Shown here: piece by piece, positions 43,487 through 54,349 of the stretch
How positions within the stretch are numbered: the stretch's first letter is position 1
Layout of the letters: every line of letters starts with the position of its first letter
NCBI GenBank assembly: GCA_964017185.1
Contig: OZ024879.1
Location: 41,113,883 to 41,177,882, forward strand
Source of the DNA: Rugalucina vietnamica
Lineage: Eukaryota; Mollusca; Bivalvia; Lucinida; Lucinidae
Direction: 5' to 3'
DNA length: 64,000 nt
Made by a program: the position numbers and the translations under genes
The notes under the pieces: generated by a model
Told to the model about the DNA's origin: nothing
The model's input: the letters and a program-made list of their open reading frames with translations, nothing else
Database searches by the model: none

Positions 43487-44477
43487 AGAATCTGAAATTT
43501 TCCCATAGACTTAATGCAAAAAACATGTATCTTTCTTTTGTCATAACTTTCTACTGAATAAACGGTTCCGCATGAAATTGTGAACAAAACAGCAGAACAT
43601 ATTGCCTAATTTGAGTGTAGTTCGGGTTTTCGATCGCTTTTCATACTTTTGAAATGAACTTCTAAACATAGGCAATTTAACATTATGACAATGGAAATAA
43701 ACTGCCTGGGGGCTTTACTTATTTTGACAAGTTAAGCATTCTTGACAAGAAAATATTAGTTTGTCCAGATCACTGAGATCAGAGATGCTGATTCGTAATT
43801 TCGTTTTTAAGCAACATCAGAAACATTCTATTTCAAAATAATCAACGCAATTGCAGTGTTTTTCAATGTGTAAATGTTATGAAAATCAAATTAAGCCTTT
43901 AAGACATGCATGAAAAAGAATCTATTATGCATTTAGACAAATCTGTCCCTCGGGTCACAGTTTGGCATCACCTCGCGAGCCTTGTGATGTCAAAGTGACC
44001 ATCACTAGCCATCCCCGAGAGCTATAGCGTTTATAGGACCATTGGTCCTTCTAGTTTTATTTGTCAACAGATTTTCAAATTCTTTGTGCACATTTGCGAC
44101 AAATTAGATGCTCAATGCCAAGATAATATTTCATCTACATTTGAACAGTTGTAAAATATCTGCAAAAAACATTATCAAACCATTCTCAAACACTTTGAAG
44201 CACATTTAATTTGCTTCCCAAAATTGTCATGAAAATGTAAGTGAAAAATGTTTTATTTCTTCTGCTTTTACAGGTATTTTAGCATGTAGAATTCAAAGAA
44301 TTTTTTTTTACGATTCACTAATGATAAAGGGGTGCATGTTGCTTATGCGATATACCTGTCCAGTGAAATCTAAAATCAGTCTGGACTTCAATCCTTAATT
44401 CGGATCAATCTTCAAGAAACATATATAAAACATAGATATAATGCAGTGGTTAAAACTTACATCATACGTTTTTTTAC
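43487..44477. other. Spacer, no gene seen
   Basis: LINE homology stops after VDKNA at 43486. The rest has no convincing coding frame or repeat that I can name. Confidence 0.4.
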
Positions 44478-44733
44478 CTTCTCGCATCTGGTCCAGCATT
44501 GCTTGGATAACTGTTAGCCCGAAGTTGTTCGCAGCAGTTTGGATAAATGTTTCTTTGTCTTGGAGACGAATGTTACCTCCAAGACCGTCAACATCCAGAC
44601 GCCAGGCACAATACTGCGTCAGAACCTGAGAGCATTCCTCCTCTGTTTTTGTGTTTTTCAGCTGCAAGCCATATAATGTTTCCATTAGGTTCAACGTGGA
44701 AAGCGAAGCATTGAACTGGACAGTTATTTTCCG
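44478..44733 (-). CDS. Exon candidate, unknown protein
   Basis: Acceptor TTTTACTGATCAG (with a CTGAT branch-like motif) above 44733 and donor GAGAAG|GTAAAA at 44478. The open frame reads KITVQFNASLSTLNLMETLY, then KTEEECSQVLTQYCAWRLDV and FIQTAANNFGLTVIQAMLDQ. Normal globular composition. Could belong to the minus-strand membrane-protein locus farther right, but distance and phase were not tested. The palindromic CTGATCAG is also the acceptor proposed for the plus-strand exon next door; at least one of the two may be wrong. Confidence 0.4.
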
Positions 44734-44741
44734 CTGATCAG

Positions 44742-45234
44742 TAAAAATGAGACATTAAAAAAGGGATTCTCAACTGCTGAAACAACAAATGTTACAAAAA
44801 ACATACTCAATGTGTCATATAGTCAGGAGGCAGCTGAGTGGGTGCTTCATAAACTTTACATAAAGAGGTACAAGTAGGCAAAGATCAGGAAAAGGAGCAA
44901 TCAGAAAAAGATTCCCACTCCAAAAACCGAGGTGGGAAAAAAACATAAACCTGGAGCAATTTGGTGGTGAATTAAGGACCGACCTACCAGAACCCTCACA
45001 TGAAAATGGTGGTGATAACACTGACTCCAATAATCAATTTTCAAATGACATTCAAAGTGGAAAGAAAATAATCAAACAAACAACATTCAAACTGACAGTG
45101 AAAATGATGATGAAAATAGCGATGAAAATAGTGATGACAGTGAGAATGACAGTGATGACTATTATGATGAAATAGAAATTGTATATCCATTCTCCCCTGC
45201 AACGCCTTGTTCAGACTCAGCAGGAGCAGCTTAA
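44742..45234 (+). pseudogene. Coding sequence interrupted by a Penelope-like tail
   Basis: Plus frame NETLKKGFSTAETTNVTKN, then SQEAAEWVLHKLYI, is cut at 44875 by a 68-base PLE tail with a 7-base duplication; removing it continues in the same frame as NLEQFGGELRTDLPEPSHEN. A one-base shift near 45,060 then leads to a very acidic run (TDSENDDENSDENSDDSEND) and a C-terminus ending SDSAGAA, TAA at 45232. Acceptor CCGCTGATCAG lies just upstream. No family recognised; the Asp/Glu/Ser/Asn-rich end suggests a nuclear or chromatin protein, as a guess. Confidence 0.45.
44868..44949 (-). mobile_element. Penelope-like 3' tail in a coding sequence, 7-base target duplication
   Basis: 68 bases (44875-44942), minus strand, GAGGTACAAGTAGGCAAAG to CCGAGGTGGGAAAAAA, flanked by ACATAAA at 44868-44874 and 44943-44949. 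Confidence 0.88.
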
Positions 45235-45735
45235 AATGAGGTAATGTGTAGCATAATGCATCAAAACTCCGCCAATTAAGGTCATCTAGGATGTGCAATA
45301 TTTTAATGAGACAAGGAAATAAATAAAAACCTGCACATACAGGAAGAATATAAAGGATAGCTAAACATTTTGCAACAAATTTTATTATTTAAATTTTTTT
45401 TCGACTTTGGTCATGTTACTGGCTTTGCAAAATGGCAAAAATTGAAAATGCTGCCTTTCACAGATATCCATTTAAGTGAAAGACGATGGTTGTTAGTTTC
45501 ACCTTAAACAAGTAAAATTTTCTACTCGAGCTATTTATAACATCTTTCTGTTTTAAATTTCAGATTATGAGCCGAGACACTGCACAGATTTTTTTGCAAA
45601 ATTTATTTTCCGAAAAGAGACATTTTACACTTGCAACTTGTCCTGCTGGACACTGGTGATATATCAGACATCTGCAATATCGCAGATGATTCTGAGTTAA
45701 ACAGCATTACAGGCGAGGCCATATCTATGGATGAG
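45235..45735. other. Spacer with a possible plus-strand exon
   Basis: At 45564 TTTTAAATTTCAG precedes ATTATGAGCCGAGACAC; several short frames follow, one ending LNSITGEAISMDESKDVNNR, TGA near 45770. No frame is open throughout. Confidence 0.25.
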
Positions 45736-45921
45736 TCAAAGGATGTAAACAATCGCCACATCAACAGATGAGTCATTTGATTCATTTATAACATTCATTT
45801 CTATTCCTTGGGCATTTGCGGGGCGATGATGATGATTTCTCTTCTTTAAATAACATCTAATGGCAATCAGTATAATGGTGATCAAGTTGACAGTTGGTAT
45901 GCTTACAGTGATTGACATCAT
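45736..45921 (-). CDS. Membrane/tail exon, second version
   Basis: Open frame MMSITVSIPTVNLITIILIA then IRCYLKKRNHHHRPANAQGI and an acidic tail to TGA at 45736: a short helix of ~16-18 residues, a basic/His stop-transfer cluster and a ~35-residue tail. Same design as 46,733-46,941 upstream and the 27 kb exons, so probably an alternative or duplicated last exon. Confidence 0.4.
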   Translation of the reverse strand: MMSITVSIPTVNLITIILIAIRCYLKKRNHHHRPANAQGIEMNVINESNDSSVDVAIVYIL

Positions 45922-46282
45922 CCGTTAAAGGAAATACAAAGCATTAATAATGATTATTAACACAGTGTTATACAGCTCCAGCTCTTACAAGTGCAGTTTC
46001 GATATATAACCTGTTTTAGTTGAAAATAGAATTTTGTTTGTTTGTCCTTTACCTACCCAAGTATAATCCCCCTACCCAACATTATTTTGCAATTTTATAA
46101 CGTAAAGTATTTTTATTTTTGCTGTGACAAAGACTTAGTTTAGATAATTTTGGCAGGAATCCTGTTTTATCAAACAACTTTGATAGTTTAAGAATATTCC
46201 TGCAAGTGCACCCTGACTGCAAATCATATTCTTTATCAGACAAACAGATGGCATTTTGGCATTCTTTCACTTTGTGTTTTAT

Positions 46283-46402
46283 GCGGCTCCTGTGGGCAAG
46301 TGGTTAAGGTCGCTGACTTCAGTGCTCTTGATCATACATGTGCGTTCGCGCCTCGCACGGGGCACGGTTCTGCCATCATACAGTCTCGATATGAGTGAAA
46401 AA
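46283..46402 (+). mobile_element. tRNA-derived SINE head
   Basis: GGCTCCTGTGGGCAAGTGGTTAAGG (A box TGGGCAAGTGG) and GTTCGCGCCTCGC (B-box-like) about 45 bases later, then CAGTCTCGATATGAGTG. Spacing is longer than in a tRNA gene and no cloverleaf forms, so SINE rather than tRNA. Confidence 0.6.
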
Positions 46403-46732
46403 GCTTGAAAGGATTTAAAACTGAATAAAAAATGGGTTGTATGCTGACATTTTTGTCCGCTTTCTACTGAAAGCAAAATAGTATTTAAGTTTCCCTACCT
46501 AGCCATGTCTAAAGTGCTTGGTAGGCAAAGGACAAACAAACAATTTTTTAATTCAGGCCTATTAATCTAATGGATTTTGGTGTAAACTATCTAAGTTAAA
46601 AGATTGTAGAAATTATCTTTGACTGTAAGACACTGTATTTTAATGTTTATGTACATGTATCAAACAATTCTAAATGGATGTAGTTGTTGGTTTATAATTC
46701 ATATTTTCTAGAATAAGATTGTTTACTCTTCT

Positions 46733-46941
46733 GTCGTCATTGTACCTGTATCTCCTCTGCTTTTTTGTGCCCATCTTTTTCTTACATAAAATAACAATAA
46801 TAATAACATAGCAAAGATAAACAATGTACTGAGACTTGCAAGCACACCTTTCAATGCCTGCTTATTGGACTCTTGAAGTTGTTATGCAGCCGTTGTATTA
46901 TCCATATCAACTACAGTCTCAGATTTCATGCTGGTTGGCAT
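46733..46941 (-). CDS. Membrane/tail exon with an internal stop
   Basis: Acceptor TTTTTTTCAG ends at 46942. The frame reads MPTSMKSETVVDMDNTTAA, TAA, then in the same frame QLQESNKQALKGVLASLSTL, FIFAMLLLLLFYVRKRW and a short tail to TAA at 46733. The helix of ~20 residues plus RKRW is clear. The single TAA before the helix is either a nonsense mutation that would release a soluble form, or the exon starts downstream of it. Confidence 0.4.
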
Positions 46942-47295
46942 CTGAAAAAAAAAACAAAACATAATTGTAGCTGCTTTCATTTAGATAGCATTGAACGACA
47001 ATTGCCTATTATAATTTCATACTTTTCATCGAAAATAAGAATCGTTACTTCTTTGAATTGTCTGCTAGCATATTATGATAGCCATCTGGCTTTCCTCAAC
47101 TAAAAATTAAATTTAATTGTATACTACAGAAGCCACAGACCAAACATTTAATGTTAAGATCCTTGCAGCTGCCATTAATAAATCATAGATAAAGCTCTAG
47201 TTTTAAAATCCAAGAAATAAAATTCTCAGATAAATTTTAAAATTTCATTACTTACTTTGTAAAAGTATTATATCTATTCAAATTAGGACACTTAC

Positions 47296-47446
47296 CTTGC
47301 GAAGTGTCATATCTGTTGTCAATCTGTTCTTCATGTTTGTCTTTGTGTCTGTGGTCTGAATTTTGGATGGATGAGCTGACCACTGTGGTTTCAGCCTCGG
47401 TCCAGGTGTGACTGTCAGCTGCTCTGGCTGTAGAGGTATGAAATGC
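47296..47446 (-). CDS. Stalk exon A of the membrane-protein gene
   Basis: Acceptor TTTTACAG and donor GCAAG|GTAAGT. Starts AFHTSTARAADSHTWTEAET then TVVSSSIQNSDHRHK. A clear duplicate of 48,442-48,576 (PFHTSTARPADSRTWSEAEI). Length 151 bases, so unlike its 135-base twin it does not keep phase; a one-base indel separates them near the end. Confidence 0.5.
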
Positions 47447-47782
47447 CTGTAAAATATTGTTAAAATTATATTTTACTGATAAAAATGTGAGATATTTTAT
47501 CATATCAGTTCCTAGAGGTCAGGCTGACAATTTTTGATAATAATGCAAATGTATATTCCATGTCTAGGTAGTGACAAGCAATCTGGCATCTGCAGCACAG
47601 CCATCTTAAAGCTGTCAATAAGAATTTACTAGAGGGCTTAAAACAGTGTTACTCGATCTAAACCTCACCCTCAACCGCTCTGATTTAATAACAAAATTGT
47701 TTGCTTTTCAAATTAGCTTTTACATATAGCTCTAGTCAGTTTAGGTGAAGTCTTAAATACAATAATATTCAAATTTAGACAC

Positions 47783-47890
47783 CTTGAGCAGGGTTGTATC
47801 AGACCTAGCTACATTGGAGCTGTCTCTTATGCTCAAATCCTGAATGGTATGTCTCATCATTCGATAATTAGGAGAGATGCTGATTGGTAC
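47783..47890 (-). CDS. Stalk exon B, 36 codons, symmetric
   Basis: Acceptor CCTTTTCAG and donor CTCAAG|GTGTCT. Reads VPISISPNYRMMRHTIQDLS then IRDSSNVARSDTTLLK, 108 bases, phase 0 to 0. Lies between the two duplicated exons. Confidence 0.45.
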
Positions 47891-48441
47891 CTGAAAAGGA
47901 ACAACATGAATTATAGTTCTTCTTTGTTATTTGTAACATATTGTGACAGCTTTTTTCTCTTAAGTGTTTATTAATAAGGCCTAAAAATGCCCGTTTCAGG
48001 TTACCCGACTAAAATGTTTATTAATAAAGCCTAAAAAATGCCCGTTTCAGGTTACCCGACCATGCCTAATTTTTCAGCAGTTTTACAGGATTTCCTAGGG
48101 ATTTCCCTGTGCCGCCATTTTGTTTCTCTATCTATCCCATGTAAAAATATCTCGGAAAAAATCCTACCTACTGTCCTGTTTTTGAAATTTCGTGTAACCT
48201 GAAACATGCATATTTTGGTTTCTTGGCCTAACACTTAGTAACATTTTCCCTAAAATAAATGAAATTATTTTTGAGCACAAATGGAATCGTCGTGAGGTAG
48301 CAATCCAGCTGTTTAAGACTGATAGTGTGATGAAAAAAGCTATTAAATCATGGATCTAGTTTTAAAATCCAATAAATGAAATTCTCACATAAATGTGCAT
48401 TAATTACTTTGAGAAGTACTAAATCTTTTAAATTATGATAC

Positions 48442-48576
48442 CTTCTGAAGTGTTATATTTGTTGTGAATTTGTCCCTCAAGTTGCTATTCTGAATTTTGG
48501 GTGAGCTGACAACTGTAATTTCAGCCTCGGACCAGGTGCGACTGTCAGCTGGTCTGGCAGTAGATGTATGAAATGG
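48442..48576 (-). CDS. Stalk exon C, 45 codons, symmetric
   Basis: Acceptor TTTTACAG and donor CAGAAG|GTATCA. Reads PFHTSTARPADSRTWSEAEI, TVVSSPKIQNSNLRDKF, TTNITLQK, rich in Ser/Thr with an N-I-T glycosylation site. 135 bases, phase 0 to 0. Follows the signal-peptide exon at 49.1-49.4 kb. Confidence 0.5.
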
Positions 48577-49136
48577 CTGTAAAATATTGTTCAAATTATA
48601 TTTTACTAAAAATGTGAACTATTTTTTCATATCAGTTCATAGAGCTCAATTTTGATAATAAATTAATAATGCAAATTTATGTTATGTTGCATGTCTGGGC
48701 TGTGCCAGGTAACCGAACTAAAGACAATGTCTAAAATATAGGTGACGCCTTTACTTTATATATGTGTAAAAGCCTTACCAAAAATTGATATTAAAACAGA
48801 GTACACAACGGTTCTAGAGCATTTAGCGGGGAAAATGTCTGTGCTTTTACCAACCAGCTGTACTGCTGGGGTGGGGTTGTAGCTGGGATTTGTTCGACAA
48901 AGAGTCAAAGTCCTTGTTATTAACCAGGGACCCGAGCCACGGTTACAAATGACTACTTTCTTTCATTACCTGAGTGTAGTTACAATTGACTAGCACACTT
49001 TGGGGTAGGAAGTGTGACCTTAATTTCTAATCTAATATTAATAGTTTGCTGGTGAAACGCCAAAATGACAATACCTTACCAGGGAGGGGGAAAACCTAGG
49101 TAGATGCGAATTTGCAATGAAAACTGGGTGACTTAC

Positions 49137-49448
49137 ACATGGCTTCCCATTCACTGTCACTGCTGATCTTTTTCCAAAGACGTGATTGCGTGGCTCCTTT
49201 GTAGGGGATCTGATTACAATATCCTTCAAACTTAAAAAGTTTTGAGCGTTCAACATCCCGTGCAGCGTTGCAAATTCAAGTCTAATGACGTGGCTGTTAA
49301 TTGGGTGGGAGTATACACATGCCTCGTCGTTTCCTTTACATTTCTTCCATACCAATCGACTCTGTAAACTGCAATTTAACCTGCATGACTTCACTTTTTG
49401 CAGCAAAACCACAGCAAAGAGGATCAGCGTGATATACAAGGTGGACAT
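49137..49448 (-). CDS. First exon of a secreted/membrane protein, with signal peptide
   Basis: ATG at 49448 starts MSTLYITLILFAVVLLQKVK, a signal peptide likely cut near residue 20-22, followed by a domain of about 80 residues with cysteines at 22, 26, 37, 44 and 104 (CRLNCSLQSRLVWKKCKGND; CVYSHPINSHVIRLEFATLH). It ends GGGAAGCCATGT|GTAAGT in phase 0 after 104 codons, compatible with the symmetric stalk exons downstream. Whole model: signal peptide, Cys domain, Ser/Thr stalk exons (48.4, 47.8, 47.3 kb), membrane helix and tail (46.7 or 45.7 kb). Probably a type I surface receptor or adhesion protein. I do not recognise the Cys domain. Confidence 0.6.
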
Positions 49449-50511
49449 TTTGTTGGCCTTTTCTTCTTGTGAAACCAGATGGGTCTTTCATTTGAGTTTT
49501 AATTTTCTGTCGAAAAAGATTTCCCTAGATATTAAAAAACGTCTTTCTTTCGGTTGTTTATTATTCAATTGGTATACCACATTTATATTGTACTGATTGA
49601 TATATCAAGCGTATACTGATATTGATATATCAAGCGAATAACTTAATTTCGGATATGAAATTTATTTCCTTTTAGTTTCTCTTTTCTCGAACAAAAAAAA
49701 AAAAACAAAAACAAAAAAAAACAAACAAACAATAAAATGGACGTTTCGCCCGCAAAAATCGCGAGTGTGTCAACTCGGTCTGCCCTCTCACCGGTCCCTC
49801 GAGTTTAAGTGGTCAGTTTGTGTAGTTTTCAACTGAACATTCCATCTTTTGACTACAAAGTCCACAAATTTGTATATCGAAATCATTGTCGTCATAAAAC
49901 CCATCGTCTGGATCAGGACAATCATACTTCTGTCCTAGATACATCAGCACAGGACAACAATGTCAATATTTTATAACACAAGGAATTTTGCAACAATAAC
50001 AACGCGCTAAGAAGTATCAGAGTGGAACAGCTTTCTCTTTGGGTTCCATAGTGAGCAGTGTTTGCTTGCGAACGGTCTAGCTTTAATATACATTTATTTT
50101 AAACTATCTTATTATAGGTTGAGTTGCCTTTGAGATAAATTTCAATTAAATTACCTCCTTTGAAATCTTGTTATACAAAACCATGCTGATATGAAATGAA
50201 TGATGAAAACAACATTTTGGACAAGCCCTGATTCTTGATATTTATCTGACATATTGTAGCATATATGCGGAAAGGAGAGATTGAATAACCCTTTGAAGAT
50301 AGCAGCGAAAATCACCCACTAAACGCTCTAAGGTGTAAATGAAACCATGATGACTGTCGATAAGCAAGCAGCGACTGTCAGAACCTTATAAAAATAGTTT
50401 AGTTTGATATGTCGCTCTACATGCAAATGAGAAACACAGCATGATAGTTATAACTGCTAAATCACATACCTTACTCGTGGGAAACGATCAGATAAAGAAT
50501 CAAATTTAATA
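49449..50511. other. Upstream region of the membrane-protein gene, no gene seen
   Basis: Likely holds the 5' untranslated region and promoter of the minus-strand gene. A-rich stretch at 49,690-49,735. No coding frame supported. Confidence 0.4.
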
Positions 50512-50640
50512 TACGATTGATTGATTGATTGATTGATTGATGTTTAACGACGCGTCAACCCTAATGGGTCATTAGCGTCTAACAATTGTAAAATGCATAA
50601 TTTAGTTAAATTTAATATATGAGAGGATAGCCACAATTTA
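50512..50640 (-). mobile_element. LINE-related 3' tail, solo
   Basis: (GATT)n followed by GATGTTTAACGACGCG..AACCCTAATGGGTCATTAGCGTCTAAC and ATTGTAAAATGCATAATTTAGTT; inverse of 13,935-14,046. Confidence 0.7.
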
Positions 50641-50739
50641 TAGAATGTTAATTAACTAGCTTCAAAACTATAAAAGTAGAGATCTACAACCAGACGCAAC
50701 GTTCAGCTTTTTGGTATAGGTTAGACACGAAACACAGAA

Positions 50740-51610
50740 ATGGATACTACAGGAAATACGGCCAGATTTATTGAAATGAGAGACGACGAAAATGTGCTGT
50801 ATAAGTTACGTGGAAAGCTTTCGAAAATAAACTTGTGGACATTGTTATTTTGCCTAAGACCAAAATGCCATATATGCACATCAGTGACAACTGCAATGCA
50901 TGGTCGGGCGGGACTTTTCACAGGATTGCATCTAAGTTTGTGTCTTTAAATATGGGAGAAGCTAACATCTTCAAACAATGGCAATGATGGATGGTCAGGT
51001 GCAAATGCTTGTAAACTCAGCGCCTGCGATTGAGAAGAAACAGCCAACGGGTGGGAAGAAAAGGAAGCTCGATACATCGGCTCCAACTAGGTATGGTACT
51101 GCTGTAACGACTTATGGGAGCTATAATACATCTGTTCAGCCTTTTTATAACACTGGACTTGACTGGAGGCAATACTATCAACAGTGTCCTCCCCAGACTA
51201 TGCCTCAGTATGCAGCTAATAGTATGCAGTCGCCTGAAAGTGGTCAACAGCTCTACAACTGGCAAACGGCGACAGCTCAGCCACAATCGTTTAACACGGC
51301 ATATACACATCAGGCTTCGACAATGGCAATACCAGATACAGCCACTATCTTCTGCAATACCAGTTATAACGACTAACCAGCAAACGCAGCAGCCTCAAAG
51401 CGTTCAGATGACTACCACTGTTCCTGAGTTGCATTGACACTGCCAATGCCGGTGAATAATCAGATAAAGCAATCTTCAGATAGTGCGATGATGACGAGCC
51501 AGCAAGCACAGCAGACTCAAAACACGCAGATGCCTACAACAACCCCAGCGATTAACAAAGATGGTGATTTACTCGACTACAGGTCCCAGCTTTATGCAAC
51601 ATACCAGTAA
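50740..51610 (+). pseudogene. Gln/Tyr/Ser-rich protein remnant, intronless and frameshifted
   Basis: Collinear protein-like segments: about 50,805-50,980 (WKAFENKLVDIVILPKTKMP and GTFHRIASKFVSLNMGEANI), 50978-51360 (KKQPTGGKKRKLDTSAPTRY with a KKRK nuclear-signal-like cluster, then Tyr/Gln-rich sequence around GLDWRQYYQQ), 51350-51437 (TNQQTQQPQSVQM) and 51446-51608 (VNNQIKQSSDSAMMTSQQAQ ... DGDLLDYRSQLYATYQ, TAA). No introns, at least three frame changes: a processed pseudogene is the simplest reading. The low-complexity end with a basic cluster resembles RNA-binding proteins. No name given. Confidence 0.45.
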
Positions 51611-51640
51611 AAATAGTGAGAAGTAATAATATTAGACACT

Positions 51641-52132
51641 TAATCACCATGACTTTTGTGTACATAAAAAGAAACAATATAGTAAGGTGACATATGTATA
51701 TTCATAGCTAATCTTGTAATAGACGATGAAGTCCTCGTGGTTGAATGAACATTGTTTTAACAATTTGTCAGTGGATATAAGAGCGCAATACTTTTGTTAT
51801 GTCGACAATGGGAGATGTGTCAAAAAACTAGCATTTGGACAGTTATCTGTATATTTTGACTTAGTGTAGATACTTTTTATCAAATTTTCTAAGAAATTTT
51901 CTAAGAATATTTAATCACCATGACTTTTGTGTACATAAAAAGAAACAATATAGTAAGGTGACATATGTATATTCATAGCTAAACTTGTAATAGTCCTCGT
52001 GGTTGAATGAACTTTCTTTAAACAATTTGACAGTGGATATAAGAGTGCAATACCTATGTTATGTCGACAATAGGAGATGTGTCAAAAACTAACATTTGGA
52101 CAGATATCGGTATATCTTGACTTAGTGTAGAT
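51641..52132 (+). repeat. 271-base tandem duplication
   Basis: TAATCACCATGACTTTTGTG starts units at 51641 and 51912; they stay highly similar to ...GACTTAGTGTAGATAC. Lies 3' of the Gln-rich remnant, so may be its duplicated 3' untranslated region. Confidence 0.88.
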
Positions 52133-52445
52133 ACATAAATACCATTTCCTAATGTGGATTATGGAATTAAAAAAGTATGTATATTCTAATATCGAAACAA
52201 ACTTATATTTATTGTGGTTTGTTTTCTTTTTCATAATTTGCTTTCTGGCTCGTATAATTCTAGCCCCTTTTTCTTGGGAGATTTTCAAATATGATTCCCT
52301 TAGATGTAAACAGTTGTTTCGTTAACATTTTGCCTTAGGTTAGAGTTTAAGATTCATACAAATATAATAAGCATGTTTCATAAAGATTTATCATATGCTC
52401 AGGGATGTTATCACCAGTCTTATTGTTTACATGAAGTCATTTTTG

Positions 52446-52482
<37 letters not shown>
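52446..52482 (+). repeat. Poly(A) tract
   Basis: About 36 A residues. Confidence 0.9.
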
Positions 52483-52484
<2 letters not shown>

Positions 52485-52675
52485 ATTTTGCCCACGATAT
52501 GCTCAGAAAACACCTGCTAACATGTCCTAACATGTTCCAAGCAATTATTTAAATTTCATATAAATATTGACACATTTGAACGAAGCTTAGTATTTGGCTG
52601 CAAGCTATGCCATTTCTATCATCTATCCTATTTTTACATGAAATCATTTAAAAACATTTTTCCTCGTTATAAATT

Positions 52676-53103
52676 AAAAAAGTACAAGTAGGCAAAGATC
52701 AGGAAAATGCGCAATCAGAAAAAGACTCCCACTCCAAAAACCAAGGTGGGAAAAAACCAAACTAACAATCAGGTACTTATACCATGAAAACATTTCGTAA
52801 GCCGAATGAGCAGCTATTTTCCAAATAGGTGGCCACTCAGTTACCTTAACTAAAAATTTGCAAACATACATAAGGCGCCAACAGCACAAAAATATTTTTA
52901 ACACCAAGACATAAAACAAAAAGAACCACCACAGAAGTATCGACTTGGAACGATCAGTAACACAAAGTTACTGGCGGGTTTAAATCGATTTTACACGACC
53001 GTAACCTCACCCTCAGCTTCTGCAGTGGTTCATAACATTTAGTTAGGTTTGGTCCTCGTGGTGAATCTCTAACTAGTAAATGAATCATCAAGAACAAACA
53101 AAT
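52676..53103 (-). mobile_element. Penelope-like 3' end copy, ~430 bases
   Basis: Minus strand, from AAGTACAAGTAGGCAAAG up to AACTAGTAAATGAATCATCAAG; untranslated region only. It is followed by a short GAAGCTTTAGAAGC(T/C)G duplication and, at 53,157-53,203, (CA)n and A tracts. Confidence 0.8.
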
Positions 53104-53164
53104 GAAGCTTTAGAAGCTGAAGCTTTAGAAGCCGCTAGACACTTTGTCGAATGTTTTACACACA

Positions 53165-53199
<35 letters not shown>

Positions 53200-53590
53200 A
53201 AAAACTCATTTGCTGTCTTTGCAATGGAATGTTGTCGGCGAAAACATAAGACGTGAAGTTAACTCTTTTGGAGTGATAAAGATAGAAAGAAAGAATGATG
53301 AAATAAACTTGATTATTCAAGACGCGAATTGTCGATTTTGAGAATGTCGAAAGACAGGTTTAAATTGCTCTGTGAATATAAAAAAGTATTTTGTATCATC
53401 TCATTTTTAGAAGCCAACGCTTTCGCACAACATCTAAATGGATAGTGTTTAGTGCAGCAACGAATTACTTCACACGCATACATACGCAATTCCTAAAATG
53501 GTTTATTAACGCGATCGAGTTTCGACGTTTCAAAACTGGCCTATTCAATTATATCAGAATAAGCATTCAATGGCTTCTGTCGGCTTTTAT

Positions 53591-53790
53591 TAGCTCACCT
53601 GAGCCGTAAGGCTCACAAGGTGAGCTCATAGGATGGCCATGATCCGGCGTCCGTCCGTCCGCCGTCTGTCCGTCCGTCCACAATTTCAAAGATCTTCTCC
53701 TCTGAAACCGCTTGGCCAATCAAAGCCAAATTTTATATGAAGCATCAATAGGAAGGGGGAACCAATGTGTATATAAGAAATCCAGGTCAT
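53591..53790 (+). repeat. Dispersed repeat with terminal hairpin
   Basis: TAGCTCACC-TGAGCC-GTAA-GGCTCA-CAA-GGTGAGCT is a perfect two-tier hairpin (53592-53627), followed by GTCCGTCCGTCCGCC and TCTTCTCCTCTGAAACCGCTTGGCCAAT. This opening is, from memory, among the commonest dispersed sequences in bivalve genomes. Confidence 0.7.
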
Positions 53791-54349
53791 ATGATCAAGA
53801 TGTTTTGCCATATTTCTTAACAATATCAAGTATAATTACTTAGACTTAGTAGGTCTTCTGTTCAAAATTTAATTGGAGTGTATTTGAATAATATGGAAGA
53901 TTATCAAAATCTTGATTTGGTTTTTTAAACAATGGCTCATTTCGAGAAAAATAACAGGTTTCTGGTCTGCATCAAGCCTTTATCCATTGTTTTGTTTTTC
54001 ACCACCTGGATGCCTAATGTTTTGTTTGGACTCCTTGATTTGGATGTTTTGAGTCCGTTGGACTATTTACTCTGAAATGTTAGTGTCAAACACTGTACAC
54101 CCATTAGATTTAAAATATATTAAAACCAATCATTGATTAATACACAATAGTATAGCCATTTGCAACAACAATTTCCCACTCCTATCCACCCCGGACGAGA
54201 ATAGAGCTCTTGGACTTTCTGTTCATGAATATCCAAGATGGATAATAAAAATAATTGTTAGATCCTTTGGAAGCAGTAAAACATTCATGGCGAGATGATG
54301 GGTCCTCTGAGAACAAAAATTCAAGACACTCAATTCAAAATTCCCTAGC
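53791..54349. other. Spacer, no gene seen
   Basis: Probably the body of the dispersed repeat and then unique sequence; nothing coding supported. Confidence 0.4.

Noticed and set aside
46283..46402. A tRNA gene
   Set aside because: A- and B-box-like sequences are present but spacing is too long and no acceptor stem or cloverleaf forms; called a SINE.
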